Below, piece by piece: positions 49,728 through 58,368 of a DNA stretch of 64,000 nt; the stretch's first letter is position 1; each line of letters starts with the position of its first letter. Origin of the DNA: Sphingobacteriales bacterium (lineage in GTDB: Bacteria; Bacteroidota; Bacteroidia; Chitinophagales; Chitinophagaceae); assembly GCA_027491165.1 (NCBI GenBank), contig JAIXWS010000013.1, forward strand, positions 1-64,000. The letters run 5' to 3'. The position numbers were made by a program, and so were the translations under genes. The notes under the pieces are model-generated. The model was not told where the DNA came from. It made no database searches and saw only the letters and a program-made list of their open reading frames with translations.

Positions 49728-51749
49728 CTATAAGCTATATCGTAAGCCTAAAAATCCTCGAATTCCTTGCAAGGAGGCATAATTATAGCTAGGGTCGAAG
49801 GTATAGCCTTTGGGGTTGGATAGGGGGTCATTTATGTTTTTGTCAAATGGGTCGAAGGGGCGCATAATAGGATTTTGTGGAACGAAATTCAATAGGTTTT
49901 TGACACCCATGTACATTTCTATTTGCCTATTTACCTTATACGTTAGCTGGATGTTAGCGATACAAAACCATGGCGAATGTTCTGGACGAAAATCATGTGC
50001 TAGTATGGGCACGCGCATTGGGCCAGTCCATTTGGCCGTAACATCAATGATCCATTTTTTGTGCGGGGTATAACTAGCGATACAATTGCCCGACCAAGTC
50101 GGGGCATGCAACTGTTGGATGTTGTGCAATTGGCCATTGCTATCTTGCTGACGCAATAAAACATTCATATAACTTAGCCCAAATGTGACTTTTACGGGGA
50201 AGGTAAAACTTTTGTCTACATTGATAGAAACCCCGCGAGAAATGGCATGACCATTGAGGTTTTTAAAAATAATTTTTTGGGGATCGCTGTCAAAATCTCC
50301 CACAATCTTATTGGTAAAATAAGAGTAAAATCCTGTTACATCAATACTCATGGGTCCACTTCCGCTCGCTAATCGTAAAAGGTAATTAAGATTGCTATTG
50401 TAGGATTTTTCGGGTTTTAACGCTTCCGCAATCAAAACACTCCGTGCGCCCGACAGGGCGGCATGGTCTTCTGTAAACAAGTTGACGACCCTAAAACCAG
50501 TGCCGGCACTTGCCCTGAAAGTATGGGTATAGTTGGGCGTGTATTTTACAGCTAACCTTGGCGAATGCACTAGTCCATGGTTTTGATTATAATCTAATCT
50601 GTAGCCCGAAAGCAATTTGGTTTGGGGGTTCAAGGTCCACTCGTCTTGGATGAACATTCCGGGCAGCATAATTTTACTCGGCGCATTTGTTTTGCCATCA
50701 GGCCTGGCTGTTGCGGGCGAGTTATCATCATAATGGGTGTAGCGAAGGGAAGACCCTAAGAGAAAACTGTGCGACCTGCCTAATTGTTTATCCCAATAGG
50801 CTTGCGCAAAGGCCACTTGTTGCTGCGCAATATAAGGTGTGGTGCCATAAACAGAATTTTGGTCGTGCCAATTGTAGGATAGCTGCGTGATTATTTTTTC
50901 TTTGAATGGCAATTGGTATTGGCCGATGATTTCCCACCTTTTTGTTTCTGCTTCCTCGGCATAAATGCTATCTCCACCGCGGAATGCTTTTGTCCAATTA
51001 GTCTGCCCGCCCCAAAGGTCTTCATAAGCATAACGGATTCCAAGGCTTGCTATGCGGCCTTCTTTTCGCTGTATGTTCCATTTATTAAAAAGGGAGATGC
51101 GGCTTTGCAGAGCCAAATCGGTAAAGCCATCTTGGTTATGATCTGTAGGCTTTTGGAATCGGTAATGATTAAGCCCTATGAGGCTTTGGATTTTTTTACC
51201 TAAAGAAAATTTTCCTGAGATATCAGCATTGTATTCCTGCCATGATGTGGCCATTACATCGACATTAAATTTTGGAGCTAGCTGTGCATTTTTTGTGATG
51301 ACATTGATGATACCGCCCATCGCCTCTGAGCCATACAATGACGAGGCAGGTCCTTTTACCACCTCTATCCGGTCTATCATACTGTTAGGCATGCCACTAA
51401 GCCCATATACCGTGGATAAGCTGCTCACTATCGGCATGCCATCTATCAAGATCATTGTATAAGCGCCCTCCATACCATTGATGTGGATATCGCCCGTATT
51501 GCAAACATTGCAATTGATTTGTGATTGCACTCCATTCAGTAAACCAACCGATTCGAATAGGCTAGGTGTAGGATTTTTTTGAAAAAACTTATAGCTGATC
51601 AATTCTACAGGGACAACCGTTTCGCTGCGGCGCATGGCTTTTAAGCTGCCGCTTACCACTACTTCTTCCATCATTTTAGAAGAGTCTGTTTGCGCCAAGA
51701 GATTTTGAGCAAACAACAATAAAAGCAATAAAGCAGGGTAGCGCAACAT
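49728..51749 (-). CDS. TonB-dependent receptor under apparent DtxR-type control
   Basis: A complete 673-residue receptor: signal peptide (about 20 residues, ending NLLAQ), TonB-box region MEEVVVSGS, plug domain (about 28-150) with INGMEGAYTMILIDGMPI and VKGPASSLYGSEAMGGIINVITK, then the barrel, ending in aromatic RYSL. A pair of Cys in NCNVCNTG (80, 83) lies inside the plug; this CxxC is characteristic of a subfamily I associate with metal or heme-type ligands, which is inference. No N-terminal carboxypeptidase-like domain. It is divergent from a DtxR/MntR-like regulator, with an operator-like palindrome in its promoter. Confidence 0.9.
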   Translation of the reverse strand: MLRYPALLLLLLFAQNLLAQTDSSKMMEEVVVSGSLKAMRRSETVVPVELISYKFFQKNPTPSLFESVGLLNGVQSQINCNVCNTGDIHINGMEGAYTMILIDGMPIVSSLSTVYGLSGMPNSMIDRIEVVKGPASSLYGSEAMGGIINVITKNAQLAPKFNVDVMATSWQEYNADISGKFSLGKKIQSLIGLNHYRFQKPTDHNQDGFTDLALQSRISLFNKWNIQRKEGRIASLGIRYAYEDLWGGQTNWTKAFRGGDSIYAEEAETKRWEIIGQYQLPFKEKIITQLSYNWHDQNSVYGTTPYIAQQQVAFAQAYWDKQLGRSHSFLLGSSLRYTHYDDNSPATARPDGKTNAPSKIMLPGMFIQDEWTLNPQTKLLSGYRLDYNQNHGLVHSPRLAVKYTPNYTHTFRASAGTGFRVVNLFTEDHAALSGARSVLIAEALKPEKSYNSNLNYLLRLASGSGPMSIDVTGFYSYFTNKIVGDFDSDPQKIIFKNLNGHAISRGVSINVDKSFTFPVKVTFGLSYMNVLLRQQDSNGQLHNIQQLHAPTWSGNCIASYTPHKKWIIDVTAKWTGPMRVPILAHDFRPEHSPWFCIANIQLTYKVNRQIEMYMGVKNLLNFVPQNPIMRPFDPFDKNINDPLSNPKGYTFDPSYNYASLQGIRGFLGLRYSL

Positions 51750-51760
51750 AGTTTGTGTTG

Positions 51761-51791
51761 CAAAAGTAAAATGTTAGAATAGACTAACAAA
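51761..51791 (-). promoter_or_regulatory. TonB-receptor promoter with exact consensus spacing
   Basis: On the minus strand TTTG (51788-51791) is followed by exactly 19 bases and then TACTTTTG (51761-51768), an ideal TTTG-N19-TAnnTTTG promoter. The start codon lies 12 bases beyond the -7 box. Confidence 0.8.
51772..51789. promoter_or_regulatory. Putative DtxR/MntR-type operator
   Basis: TGTTAG-N6-CTAACA, an 18-base palindrome filling the spacer between the -33 and -7 boxes of the TonB-receptor promoter and overlapping the -33 G. The TTAG...CTAA halves resemble DtxR-family operators. Repressor binding here would occlude RNA polymerase. Confidence 0.65.
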
Positions 51792-51825
51792 ATTTAATTT
51801 ATTATCCTTTCTCAGCTTGCTTTTA

Positions 51826-51833
51826 TACTTTTG
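51826..51833 (+). promoter_or_regulatory. -7 box of the DtxR-like gene
   Basis: TACTTTTG matches TAnnTTTG and ends five bases before the ATG at 51839, implying a leaderless message. Confidence 0.6.
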
Positions 51834-51838
51834 AAGCT

Positions 51839-52492
51839 ATGGTTTCGCTTACCGAAGAAAATTATCTCAAAGCATTATTGAGTCTTGCCAAAGAAAAGGG
51901 CGAGGTGAATGTTACCGATTTGAGCAAACATTTGGGCATCAAAATGCCCACGGCCAATAGTATGATGAAGAAGTTGGCTGAAAAAAAACTAGTGGTTTAC
52001 GAAAGCTATAAGCCATTGCGCCTTACCGAAAAAGGGAAAAAAACAGCGGGGCTGATTATCCGAAAACATCGGCTCACCGAAATGTTTTTGGTAGATAAAA
52101 TGGGTTTTGGCTGGGAGCAAGTACATGAAATTGCAGAGCAAATAGAACATATTCACTCGCAAGATTTCTTTGAGAAAATGGATGAATTATTGGGCTATCC
52201 CAAATTCGACCCACACGGTTCGCCCATACCAGATAAAAATGGCAAAATGGAATGGATAAGCTATCAAACGCTTACTCATTGCAATGTTGGCGATGTAGTG
52301 CACTTAGCTGCTGTGACAAATTCCTCGGCAGAATTTCTGAAATTCCTGAATGCACGCGAATTGAAATTGGGAGCCCGTCTGCGTATCTTAGCTATTGAGT
52401 CTTTTGATAAAAGCATGACCATTACTTATGATGGTCGAAGCGATGAAGTATTGAGCGCCTTAGTTTGCGAAAAGCTGCTTGTCACTCTATAA
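51839..52492 (+). CDS. DtxR/MntR-family metal-dependent transcriptional regulator
   Basis: A 217-residue regulator: winged-helix DNA-binding domain (1-65, with TDLSKHLGIKMPTANSMMKKL trimmed key VTDLSKHLGIK), helical dimerisation domain (to about 140) and a C-terminal FeoA-like SH3 domain (about 145-217). Metal ligands can be seen as His77, Glu100, Glu103 and His104. Glu100 occupies the place of the Cys of DtxR, as in MntR, which favours manganese; but MntR's Asp8 and Glu11 correspond here to Asn8 and Lys11. So it is a mixed type and metal choice is uncertain. It faces the TonB receptor across an 89-base gap holding the operator. Confidence 0.9.
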   Translation: MVSLTEENYLKALLSLAKEKGEVNVTDLSKHLGIKMPTANSMMKKLAEKKLVVYESYKPLRLTEKGKKTAGLIIRKHRLTEMFLVDKMGFGWEQVHEIAEQIEHIHSQDFFEKMDELLGYPKFDPHGSPIPDKNGKMEWISYQTLTHCNVGDVVHLAAVTNSSAEFLKFLNARELKLGARLRILAIESFDKSMTITYDGRSDEVLSALVCEKLLVTL

Positions 52493-52500
52493 ACAAAGAA

Positions 52501-55488
52501 CTACTGAATCTCTTTGAGTTGCTTTGCATAAACTTCTGGTCTGTTTTTGTTAGCAGGAATTCCTAAGGCTTCGTAAATATAGTCTTGCGCTACAGTGCGC
52601 ACACTTAACTTGTTAATGGCATTGTTCTCAGCATTAGGGTGGATTCTATTGGATAAAAACACAAAAACAATCTCGTTTTCAGGATCGGCCCATGCACAAG
52701 TTCCCGTAAAGCCTTGATGCCCGAAAGTGTATCCACTACAGCGCTCGCCACAAGGGCCCGCATCATCTCTGTGTTGGCTAGGCTTGTCAAACCCCAAAGC
52801 TCTGCGACTAATGGGAGAATTATAGGCAATAAATTTTTCTACCGTTGCATTGGTAAAATATCGCTTGCCATTATAAATGCCATTTTTTTGCAACATTAAA
52901 AAGATAGCAGCTACATCTTCTGCTGTGGCAAACAATCCTGCATGTCCCGCTATACCACCCATCATGGCCGCAGCGGGGTCGTGCACATAGCCTTGTATTA
53001 ATTGGTGACGAAAAGCTAGGTCGTTTTCGGTTGGCGTAATTCTGTTGATGTTGTGTTTTTTTAAGGGGTTGTAACTAATGTTTTTCAATCCCATTGGTTC
53101 ATAAAATTGTTGCTCAACATAAGTATTGATCGGTTTTTTGCTCAATGCTTCTACTACTTTTTGTAAAAAAAGAAAATCTAAATCGCTGTATACATATTTA
53201 CCCACCGTTTCTAGCGGCTGGTCTAAAATGCGGCGCCAGATGGTATCTTCGTATGTGTTACGCATATACAGTTGCTTGGCTACTGCTTTATTCCATCCCT
53301 CTGACGGGCTACTTTGATAAAGGTCTTCTCGTAGGTTTTTGTTGGCGGAATCAAGCGTTTCTTTATAAAAAGGGATCCAGGCCTTTAAGCCCGCTTGGTG
53401 TAAAAGCAAATTTTTTATACTGATGTTTTGTTTATCGGTGCCGATAACCCAAGGCAAATAATCTTTGAGTTTTTTATTGAGGTCGAGCTTACCCTCTTCA
53501 TATAATTTCATGATGGCAATATTGGTGCTCAAAACCTTGGTAATACTTGCTACATCATATAGGGTATTGTTATCGACAAGTGTTTTTTTTTGATAGTCGA
53601 AATAACCAAAAGATTCGTTGTAAATAATTTTGCCTTTATGCATCGCCAAAACTCTTGCGCCCGGAAATACCCGCTGCGCGACACAATGCTGCATAAATGA
53701 ATTCAATTTGTTCAAAGCATCTGGCGCTAACAGGGCGCCTTGATTCGCTTTGTTGAGTCTGTTTGGTTCATTAGGAACCAGGCTGCCTGTGGGCATGTCT
53801 TTACTTTGCATTGTTGGGCATACCGAAACCGGCAAGGATCCCTTGGGGATAACACTGCCCGAAAGCACTTCTGCTGCTACTCTTTGGCTTATGCTATCAT
53901 CCTCGTACATCACTAATGCCGATTTGGTTTCGCAAATATTTTTCATGATATAGGCATTGCCCATCAACACAATCATCACTTTCGGATGATTTTGAACTTG
54001 TCGTAGAAAGGATAATATACCCGCATCCAATCCGTAGTTTTTAGCAGGATACATGTTTGCTCTATGTATTGCCACAATGGTTAGGTCAAAATTGTTCAAA
54101 TCTTTACAGGCCTTATCAATGGAGGGGATTGATGAGCCTTCGGGCAACCAATTACTAACGATATTGGGAAATTTCTTGCTCAATTCACTGCTTAATGCAC
54201 TGCTGTTCGTGTTAACACCTATATATTGTATTGATTGATTTTGCTGGGCTAATTTTTCAAGAATAGCATTTTCGTCGCGCAACAATGTGGCTGCAGCAGC
54301 GGCCACTTCATGTCTTAGGCTTTGCGTCAATTGATTTAATTCTTGGCTAAGATTGTTTGTATTGATTGGTGTAAATTGGTGTAATTTGTAATCGTACTTT
54401 GCAGCAAGAATTTTCTTTACGCGTTCTTCTAAATCGCGTTCTTGAATTCGCCCATCTATCATTGCTGCTTTTATTTTGGCAATAGCTACTGGCACATTTT
54501 GTGAAAATAATAGCACATCATTTCCTGCTAAGAATGCTTTTAGGTCTACTTCTCCGGGCTGAAAATATTTGGCAACGCCATCCATATTTAAAGCATCGGT
54601 AAAGGTTAATCCATTAAAGCCAAGTTCTTTTTTTAAGAGATTGGTAACTGTATTGTAGGATAATGTTGTGGGTATGCGAAAACCTTTTTCTAAAGCGGGT
54701 ACTTCTAAATGCGCAATCATCACGCTTTGTGCTCCATCCTTAATGAGTTTTTTAAAGGGATACAACTCTACATCGTGCAATTCTTCAAGACTTCTATTGA
54801 TGATGGGTAAATCCTTGTGGGAGTCTGTTGCGGTATTGCCATGTCCGGGAAAATGTTTGAGACAAGCCATTACACCATTATCTTGAAGGCCTTTCATATA
54901 TGCGCGTCCCAATTGGGTTACCAAGTATTTATTTTCACCAAAGGAGCGGCTATTGATTACAGGGTTATTGGCATTGTTGTTGATGTCTATGTCTGGAGCG
55001 AAATTTACCTGTACGCCCATTCTGCGACATTGGTATGCTACCGCTCTGCCCACCTGATACATTAATGCTGTATCACGCGTAGCGCCAATCATCATTTGAC
55101 GAGGAAGATTCATAACACTGTCTAGGCGCATGCCTAATCCCCATTCTGCATCCATAGACAAAAGTAAAGGTACTTGAGCCATGGCTTGGTATTTGTTGGT
55201 CAGGTTTGCCTGGCGCACTGGTCCGCCTTGCATAAAAATGAGCCCTCCAATTTGATGGTTTTTTATCAAGGTTTCAATAGCCTCTTGGTTGGATTTTGGG
55301 CCACCACTATAGGCTGCCACCATAAAAAGCTGACCAATTCTCTCGTCAGTATTTAATTTTGAATACACACTATCCACCCATTTTTGCTTGGGGGAGTTAG
55401 GAGCATTTCTTACAGAATTTTGTGCAATAGATATCTGAGCGCTGCAAACGAAAAGTGTAGTAATGATTGCAATAAGGCGTATTGTCAT
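52501..55488 (-). CDS. Fusion of GH3 beta-N-acetylhexosaminidase (NagZ-like) and beta-lactamase-like serine hydrolase
   Basis: A 995-residue exported protein (signal peptide about 22 residues, ending SIAQ). Residues about 30-370 are a GH3 domain with the NagZ loop KHFPGHGNTATDSHKDLP (near 210) and nucleophile in LTFTDALNMDGV. Residues about 380-570 look like the GH3 C-terminal domain. From about 590 a class C beta-lactamase/DD-peptidase-like domain follows with SITK (about 648), YSDLDF and HQGFTGT. GH3 would release GlcNAc from muropeptides and the second domain could act on peptides or esters of the same material. Known as a Bacteroidota fusion; outer-leaflet or periplasmic peptidoglycan turnover is the likely role. 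Confidence 0.9.
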   Translation of the reverse strand: MTIRLIAIITTLFVCSAQISIAQNSVRNAPNSPKQKWVDSVYSKLNTDERIGQLFMVAAYSGGPKSNQEAIETLIKNHQIGGLIFMQGGPVRQANLTNKYQAMAQVPLLLSMDAEWGLGMRLDSVMNLPRQMMIGATRDTALMYQVGRAVAYQCRRMGVQVNFAPDIDINNNANNPVINSRSFGENKYLVTQLGRAYMKGLQDNGVMACLKHFPGHGNTATDSHKDLPIINRSLEELHDVELYPFKKLIKDGAQSVMIAHLEVPALEKGFRIPTTLSYNTVTNLLKKELGFNGLTFTDALNMDGVAKYFQPGEVDLKAFLAGNDVLLFSQNVPVAIAKIKAAMIDGRIQERDLEERVKKILAAKYDYKLHQFTPINTNNLSQELNQLTQSLRHEVAAAAATLLRDENAILEKLAQQNQSIQYIGVNTNSSALSSELSKKFPNIVSNWLPEGSSIPSIDKACKDLNNFDLTIVAIHRANMYPAKNYGLDAGILSFLRQVQNHPKVMIVLMGNAYIMKNICETKSALVMYEDDSISQRVAAEVLSGSVIPKGSLPVSVCPTMQSKDMPTGSLVPNEPNRLNKANQGALLAPDALNKLNSFMQHCVAQRVFPGARVLAMHKGKIIYNESFGYFDYQKKTLVDNNTLYDVASITKVLSTNIAIMKLYEEGKLDLNKKLKDYLPWVIGTDKQNISIKNLLLHQAGLKAWIPFYKETLDSANKNLREDLYQSSPSEGWNKAVAKQLYMRNTYEDTIWRRILDQPLETVGKYVYSDLDFLFLQKVVEALSKKPINTYVEQQFYEPMGLKNISYNPLKKHNINRITPTENDLAFRHQLIQGYVHDPAAAMMGGIAGHAGLFATAEDVAAIFLMLQKNGIYNGKRYFTNATVEKFIAYNSPISRRALGFDKPSQHRDDAGPCGERCSGYTFGHQGFTGTCAWADPENEIVFVFLSNRIHPNAENNAINKLSVRTVAQDYIYEALGIPANKNRPEVYAKQLKEIQ

Positions 55489-55492
55489 AATT

Positions 55493-55500
55493 CAAAAATA
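55493..55500 (-). promoter_or_regulatory. -7 box of the GH3 fusion gene
   Basis: On the minus strand TATTTTTG matches TAnnTTTG and ends four bases before the ATG at 55488, predicting a leaderless transcript. No clear TTTG at -33. Confidence 0.45.
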
Positions 55501-55535
55501 GTATTTATTGATTTTCTTTAGGTAAATAATGGCTG

Positions 55536-55543
55536 TACATTTG
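55536..55543 (+). promoter_or_regulatory. -7 box of the epimerase gene
   Basis: TACATTTG matches TAnnTTTG and lies 20 bases before ATG 55563; TTTC at 55513-55516 is a near-match -33 at 19 bases. Confidence 0.55.
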
Positions 55544-55562
55544 AATAATAATTTTTATTGCG

Positions 55563-56450
55563 ATGTCTAAGAAGGTGGTAATAGCTGGTGGTACAGGTTT
55601 TATAGGGAATTATCTATCCCAAAGGTTTAAAGAAGACGGATATGAAGTAGTTATAATTTCACGTCAAAAAAACCATGTTCATTGGCAAAATGCCATCGGC
55701 ATTAAGGCTGCTTTAGAAGGGGCTGAAATGCTCATAAATCTGGCCGGCAAGCCTATAAATACCCGTTTTACGGAACAGAATAAAGCGGAGTTGATTAGTT
55801 CTCGTGTAGACACTACAGGGTTGTTGGGTAAGGCCTTGCAGCAATGTCTACAGCCACCAAGCATTTGGCTCAATGCCAGTGGTGCGCATATCTATGGTAC
55901 AAGTGATCAGAAGGAGCACACCGAAAAAGACCAATTAGACCATACGTTTTTCCCGGCAATAATGGCACAAAAATGGGAGGATGCTCTGTATAAATATGAG
56001 CTGGCCAATACGCGCACAGTAGCTTTACGTATTTCGATTGTTTTGGGTAGAGGAGGAGGTGTATTGCAACCTTTTGTGCAGCTCACTAAGTGGTTTTTAG
56101 GTGGGCAACAAGGTAGTGGCCGACAAATATTTAGTTGGATTCACCTGGAGGATTTTTACCAGATTATTCGATTTGCCGCTGCTCATGAGCATGTTGTAGG
56201 CGCGCTGAATATTTGCAGTCCTGAACCCGTAAATAATGCAGTATTGATGCGTAGCTTACGCAAAATACTCCATCGGCCATTTGGCTTTCCTGCTCCTGCT
56301 TTCGGCATAAAAATAGGCGCGGCAATTTTGGGTATTGAGCCTGATTTGATTTTAAAAAGCTTGTCTGTTTATCCTCAAAAATTAATAGATGCCGGCTATA
56401 AATTTAAATATCCGAAAATCGATTCCGCTCTAGAAGAAATCTTGTCTTAA
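55563..56450 (+). CDS. TIGR01777-family NAD-dependent epimerase/dehydratase-like protein
   Basis: A 295-residue extended SDR protein. The Rossmann loop GGTGFIGNYL (9-18) starts the chain, and INLAGKPINTRFTEQNKAEL (about 59-78) is the signature of TIGR01777 (YfcH/SulA-like). The C-terminal DUF1731-like tail (PAFGIKIGAAILGIEPDLILKS) is present. Substrate unknown. Divergent from the GH3 fusion and converging on the aminotransferase gene. Confidence 0.9.
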   Translation: MSKKVVIAGGTGFIGNYLSQRFKEDGYEVVIISRQKNHVHWQNAIGIKAALEGAEMLINLAGKPINTRFTEQNKAELISSRVDTTGLLGKALQQCLQPPSIWLNASGAHIYGTSDQKEHTEKDQLDHTFFPAIMAQKWEDALYKYELANTRTVALRISIVLGRGGGVLQPFVQLTKWFLGGQQGSGRQIFSWIHLEDFYQIIRFAAAHEHVVGALNICSPEPVNNAVLMRSLRKILHRPFGFPAPAFGIKIGAAILGIEPDLILKSLSVYPQKLIDAGYKFKYPKIDSALEEILS

Positions 56451-56513
56451 ATTTTTTTTTGGGCTTTTCCCTCTGCTTAATCTTTTGCCTATACAGCTTT
56501 TTTGATTGCGGTT

Positions 56514-57782
56514 TTAGCTTTTGACAAATTTGTCTACTTCTAAAAGGAAGGTATCTAGCTCTTTGGTGTTGTTGTAAATATGCGTAGATATTCTCAGACA
56601 ATTAATATTGTTTTCTGCTACAAACCTTGTTACGATTTGCTTTTCGCTACATTGGCTTTGTAGTTTTTGGACCTCTTTGTTTTTTACTTTGAAAGCTATT
56701 TGTGCTGCTTTCGAGATGTCCTCTATTGGGGTGAGCATTTCGATATCAGGGCTTAATTTAATTAAGTTTTCTTGTAGGTAATGGGCTAAATACTTAACGC
56801 GCTTTTCTATTCTCTCTCTACCAATTTGGTTTTGAAATTCGATAGCCTTGACGATCCCTTTGTATAAACTGGCATTTTGGGTTCCATAAAAATATCGATG
56901 TCCATTTTCGCTGTATCCTTTAAATTCCTTTGGATGACTTAATAAATTCCATCCTGTATCTACGCCAGCTCCACCATAATATGCTTGGACGGTATTTCGT
57001 TTTTCCGCGCTTACATATAAAAATCCTGTTCCTTTTGGTCCCAGCATCCATTTGTGACAACAACCCGCATAAAAGTCACAGCCAATATCCTTAAGATCTA
57101 CCTGTAGCATACCTGGTGGATGTGCGCCATCCAGAAATGTCGCGATGTTTTTTTGTTTGGCTAGGGTGCATATCTCTTTGACAGGCAGCACTTGTCCAAT
57201 AGTGCAAGGGATATGCGGAACACTAATGAGTTTCGTTTTTTTAGTAATCGCTTTTTGAATGTTTTGAAGTGTTTCTTCTGCTGTTTTGGCTAAAGATATA
57301 ACCACTAATTCCACACCACTTAATTTCCATCGGTTGAGCCATGGGGATGCATGACCCACATGTTCATTATTCGTAATGATTACTTGATCTCCTGCCTTTA
57401 AGGCTAATCCCCAGCATATAATATTGACGCCTTCTGTAACGTTATGCGTGAGGGATATTTCGCTTTCTTTTGTGTTTAGAAATTGTGCCAAAGCTTTTAT
57501 GGCCGCTTCGTCTCCCCCTCCGTATTTTCCTTGTGTATCTACCTCAAGCATGTCTTGTTGCACCTCATTGATTACTGTAAAGGGAGAGACGCCTTGCGTG
57601 CCGTTATTAAGGTAAATTTTCTTTGCGCTCAAGGGAAATTGAGCCCGTACCAGTTTCCAGTATTCCTCATCATCATGATCCACTATGGGCAATGCAGTTA
57701 AAGCATTTGCTTTGTATTGACCAAGGGCTAAGGCACCAGCAAATATGGCTGTTTTTTGTAAAAAGTTTCTGCGCGAGTTCAT
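56514..57782 (-). CDS. Tat-exported class V aminotransferase/cysteine-desulfurase-like protein
   Basis: About 422 residues from ATG 57782 (MNSRRNFLQKT), a twin-arginine signal peptide with the RRNFLQK motif. The fold-type I PLP domain has NNGTQGVSPFTV, HNVTEGVNIICWGL, FLDGAHPPGML (Asp binding the pyridine N) and CCHKWMLGPKGTGFLYV with the PLP Lys. It lacks evidence for a specific desulfurase role and could be an epimerase or lyase of the isopenicillin-N-epimerase-like group. Tat export means it folds with PLP in the cytoplasm before crossing. A 22-base palindrome sits four bases before the start. Confidence 0.88.
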   Translation of the reverse strand: MNSRRNFLQKTAIFAGALALGQYKANALTALPIVDHDDEEYWKLVRAQFPLSAKKIYLNNGTQGVSPFTVINEVQQDMLEVDTQGKYGGGDEAAIKALAQFLNTKESEISLTHNVTEGVNIICWGLALKAGDQVIITNNEHVGHASPWLNRWKLSGVELVVISLAKTAEETLQNIQKAITKKTKLISVPHIPCTIGQVLPVKEICTLAKQKNIATFLDGAHPPGMLQVDLKDIGCDFYAGCCHKWMLGPKGTGFLYVSAEKRNTVQAYYGGAGVDTGWNLLSHPKEFKGYSENGHRYFYGTQNASLYKGIVKAIEFQNQIGRERIEKRVKYLAHYLQENLIKLSPDIEMLTPIEDISKAAQIAFKVKNKEVQKLQSQCSEKQIVTRFVAENNINCLRISTHIYNNTKELDTFLLEVDKFVKS

Positions 57783-57785
57783 AAT

Positions 57786-57807
57786 GTTTTCAAGATAATT
57801 TGAAAAC
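57786..57807. promoter_or_regulatory. Palindrome in front of the Tat-aminotransferase start
   Basis: GTTTTCAA (57786-57793) and TTGAAAAC (57800-57807) are perfect complements separated by six bases. The site is three bases from the ATG, where a bound regulator or an mRNA hairpin would influence expression. Confidence 0.4.
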
Positions 57808-57849
57808 AAGAAAATTCAAAATAGCGAGCTATAAACCTTTATTGAGGAT

Positions 57850-58338
57850 TTAGAACAATTCTATTTTATTGTTCATGAGGTGCCTTAAAAATAACACTGC
57901 ACAAGCATGAGCATCAGAGAGGGCGTCATGATGGTTGAGGGGTATTTGTTGTTCGGCACAGATTTTTGCAAGACCTTTTTTATAAATCTTATAAGTGCAA
58001 TGTGTTTGGTATTCGGGTTGAGGAATGAAATAATGAGCCAATGTTTTTTTGAGGCAATTATTATCGAAGCTAATATTGTGTGCTACTATGTTTTGGCTGT
58101 TAATGTAGGGTTCGATTAGATGCCATGCCTCTGCAAAGCTGGGAGAAAAGGCAGTGTCGGTGGGTCTTATGCCGTGTACTTTTATAAATGAGCTCCAGTA
58201 ATAATTTCTTGGTGGCTGTATTAATTGGTTGATTTCTTTTACCACTTTTCCATCCTCAACTCGTATCAAGCCGATTTGGCAAATGCTGTTGGCATCTGCG
58301 TTGGCGGTCTCAAAATCTATGGCAGTAAAGCTGTACAT
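57850..58338 (-). CDS. DnaQ-like 3'-5' exonuclease
   Basis: A 162-residue DEDDh exonuclease: Exo I DFETANA (8-14), Exo II HNISFDNNCL (about 94-103), and Exo III HHDALSDAHACA (about 137-148). Such stand-alone proteins act in proofreading, RNA/DNA trimming or repair. It is downstream of the LysE-like gene on the same strand. Length is short but all catalytic residues are present. Confidence 0.88.
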   Translation of the reverse strand: MYSFTAIDFETANADANSICQIGLIRVEDGKVVKEINQLIQPPRNYYWSSFIKVHGIRPTDTAFSPSFAEAWHLIEPYINSQNIVAHNISFDNNCLKKTLAHYFIPQPEYQTHCTYKIYKKGLAKICAEQQIPLNHHDALSDAHACAVLFLRHLMNNKIELF

Positions 58339-58368
58339 GTATAAGGTGTTGATTATTGTTGTTGTGAT

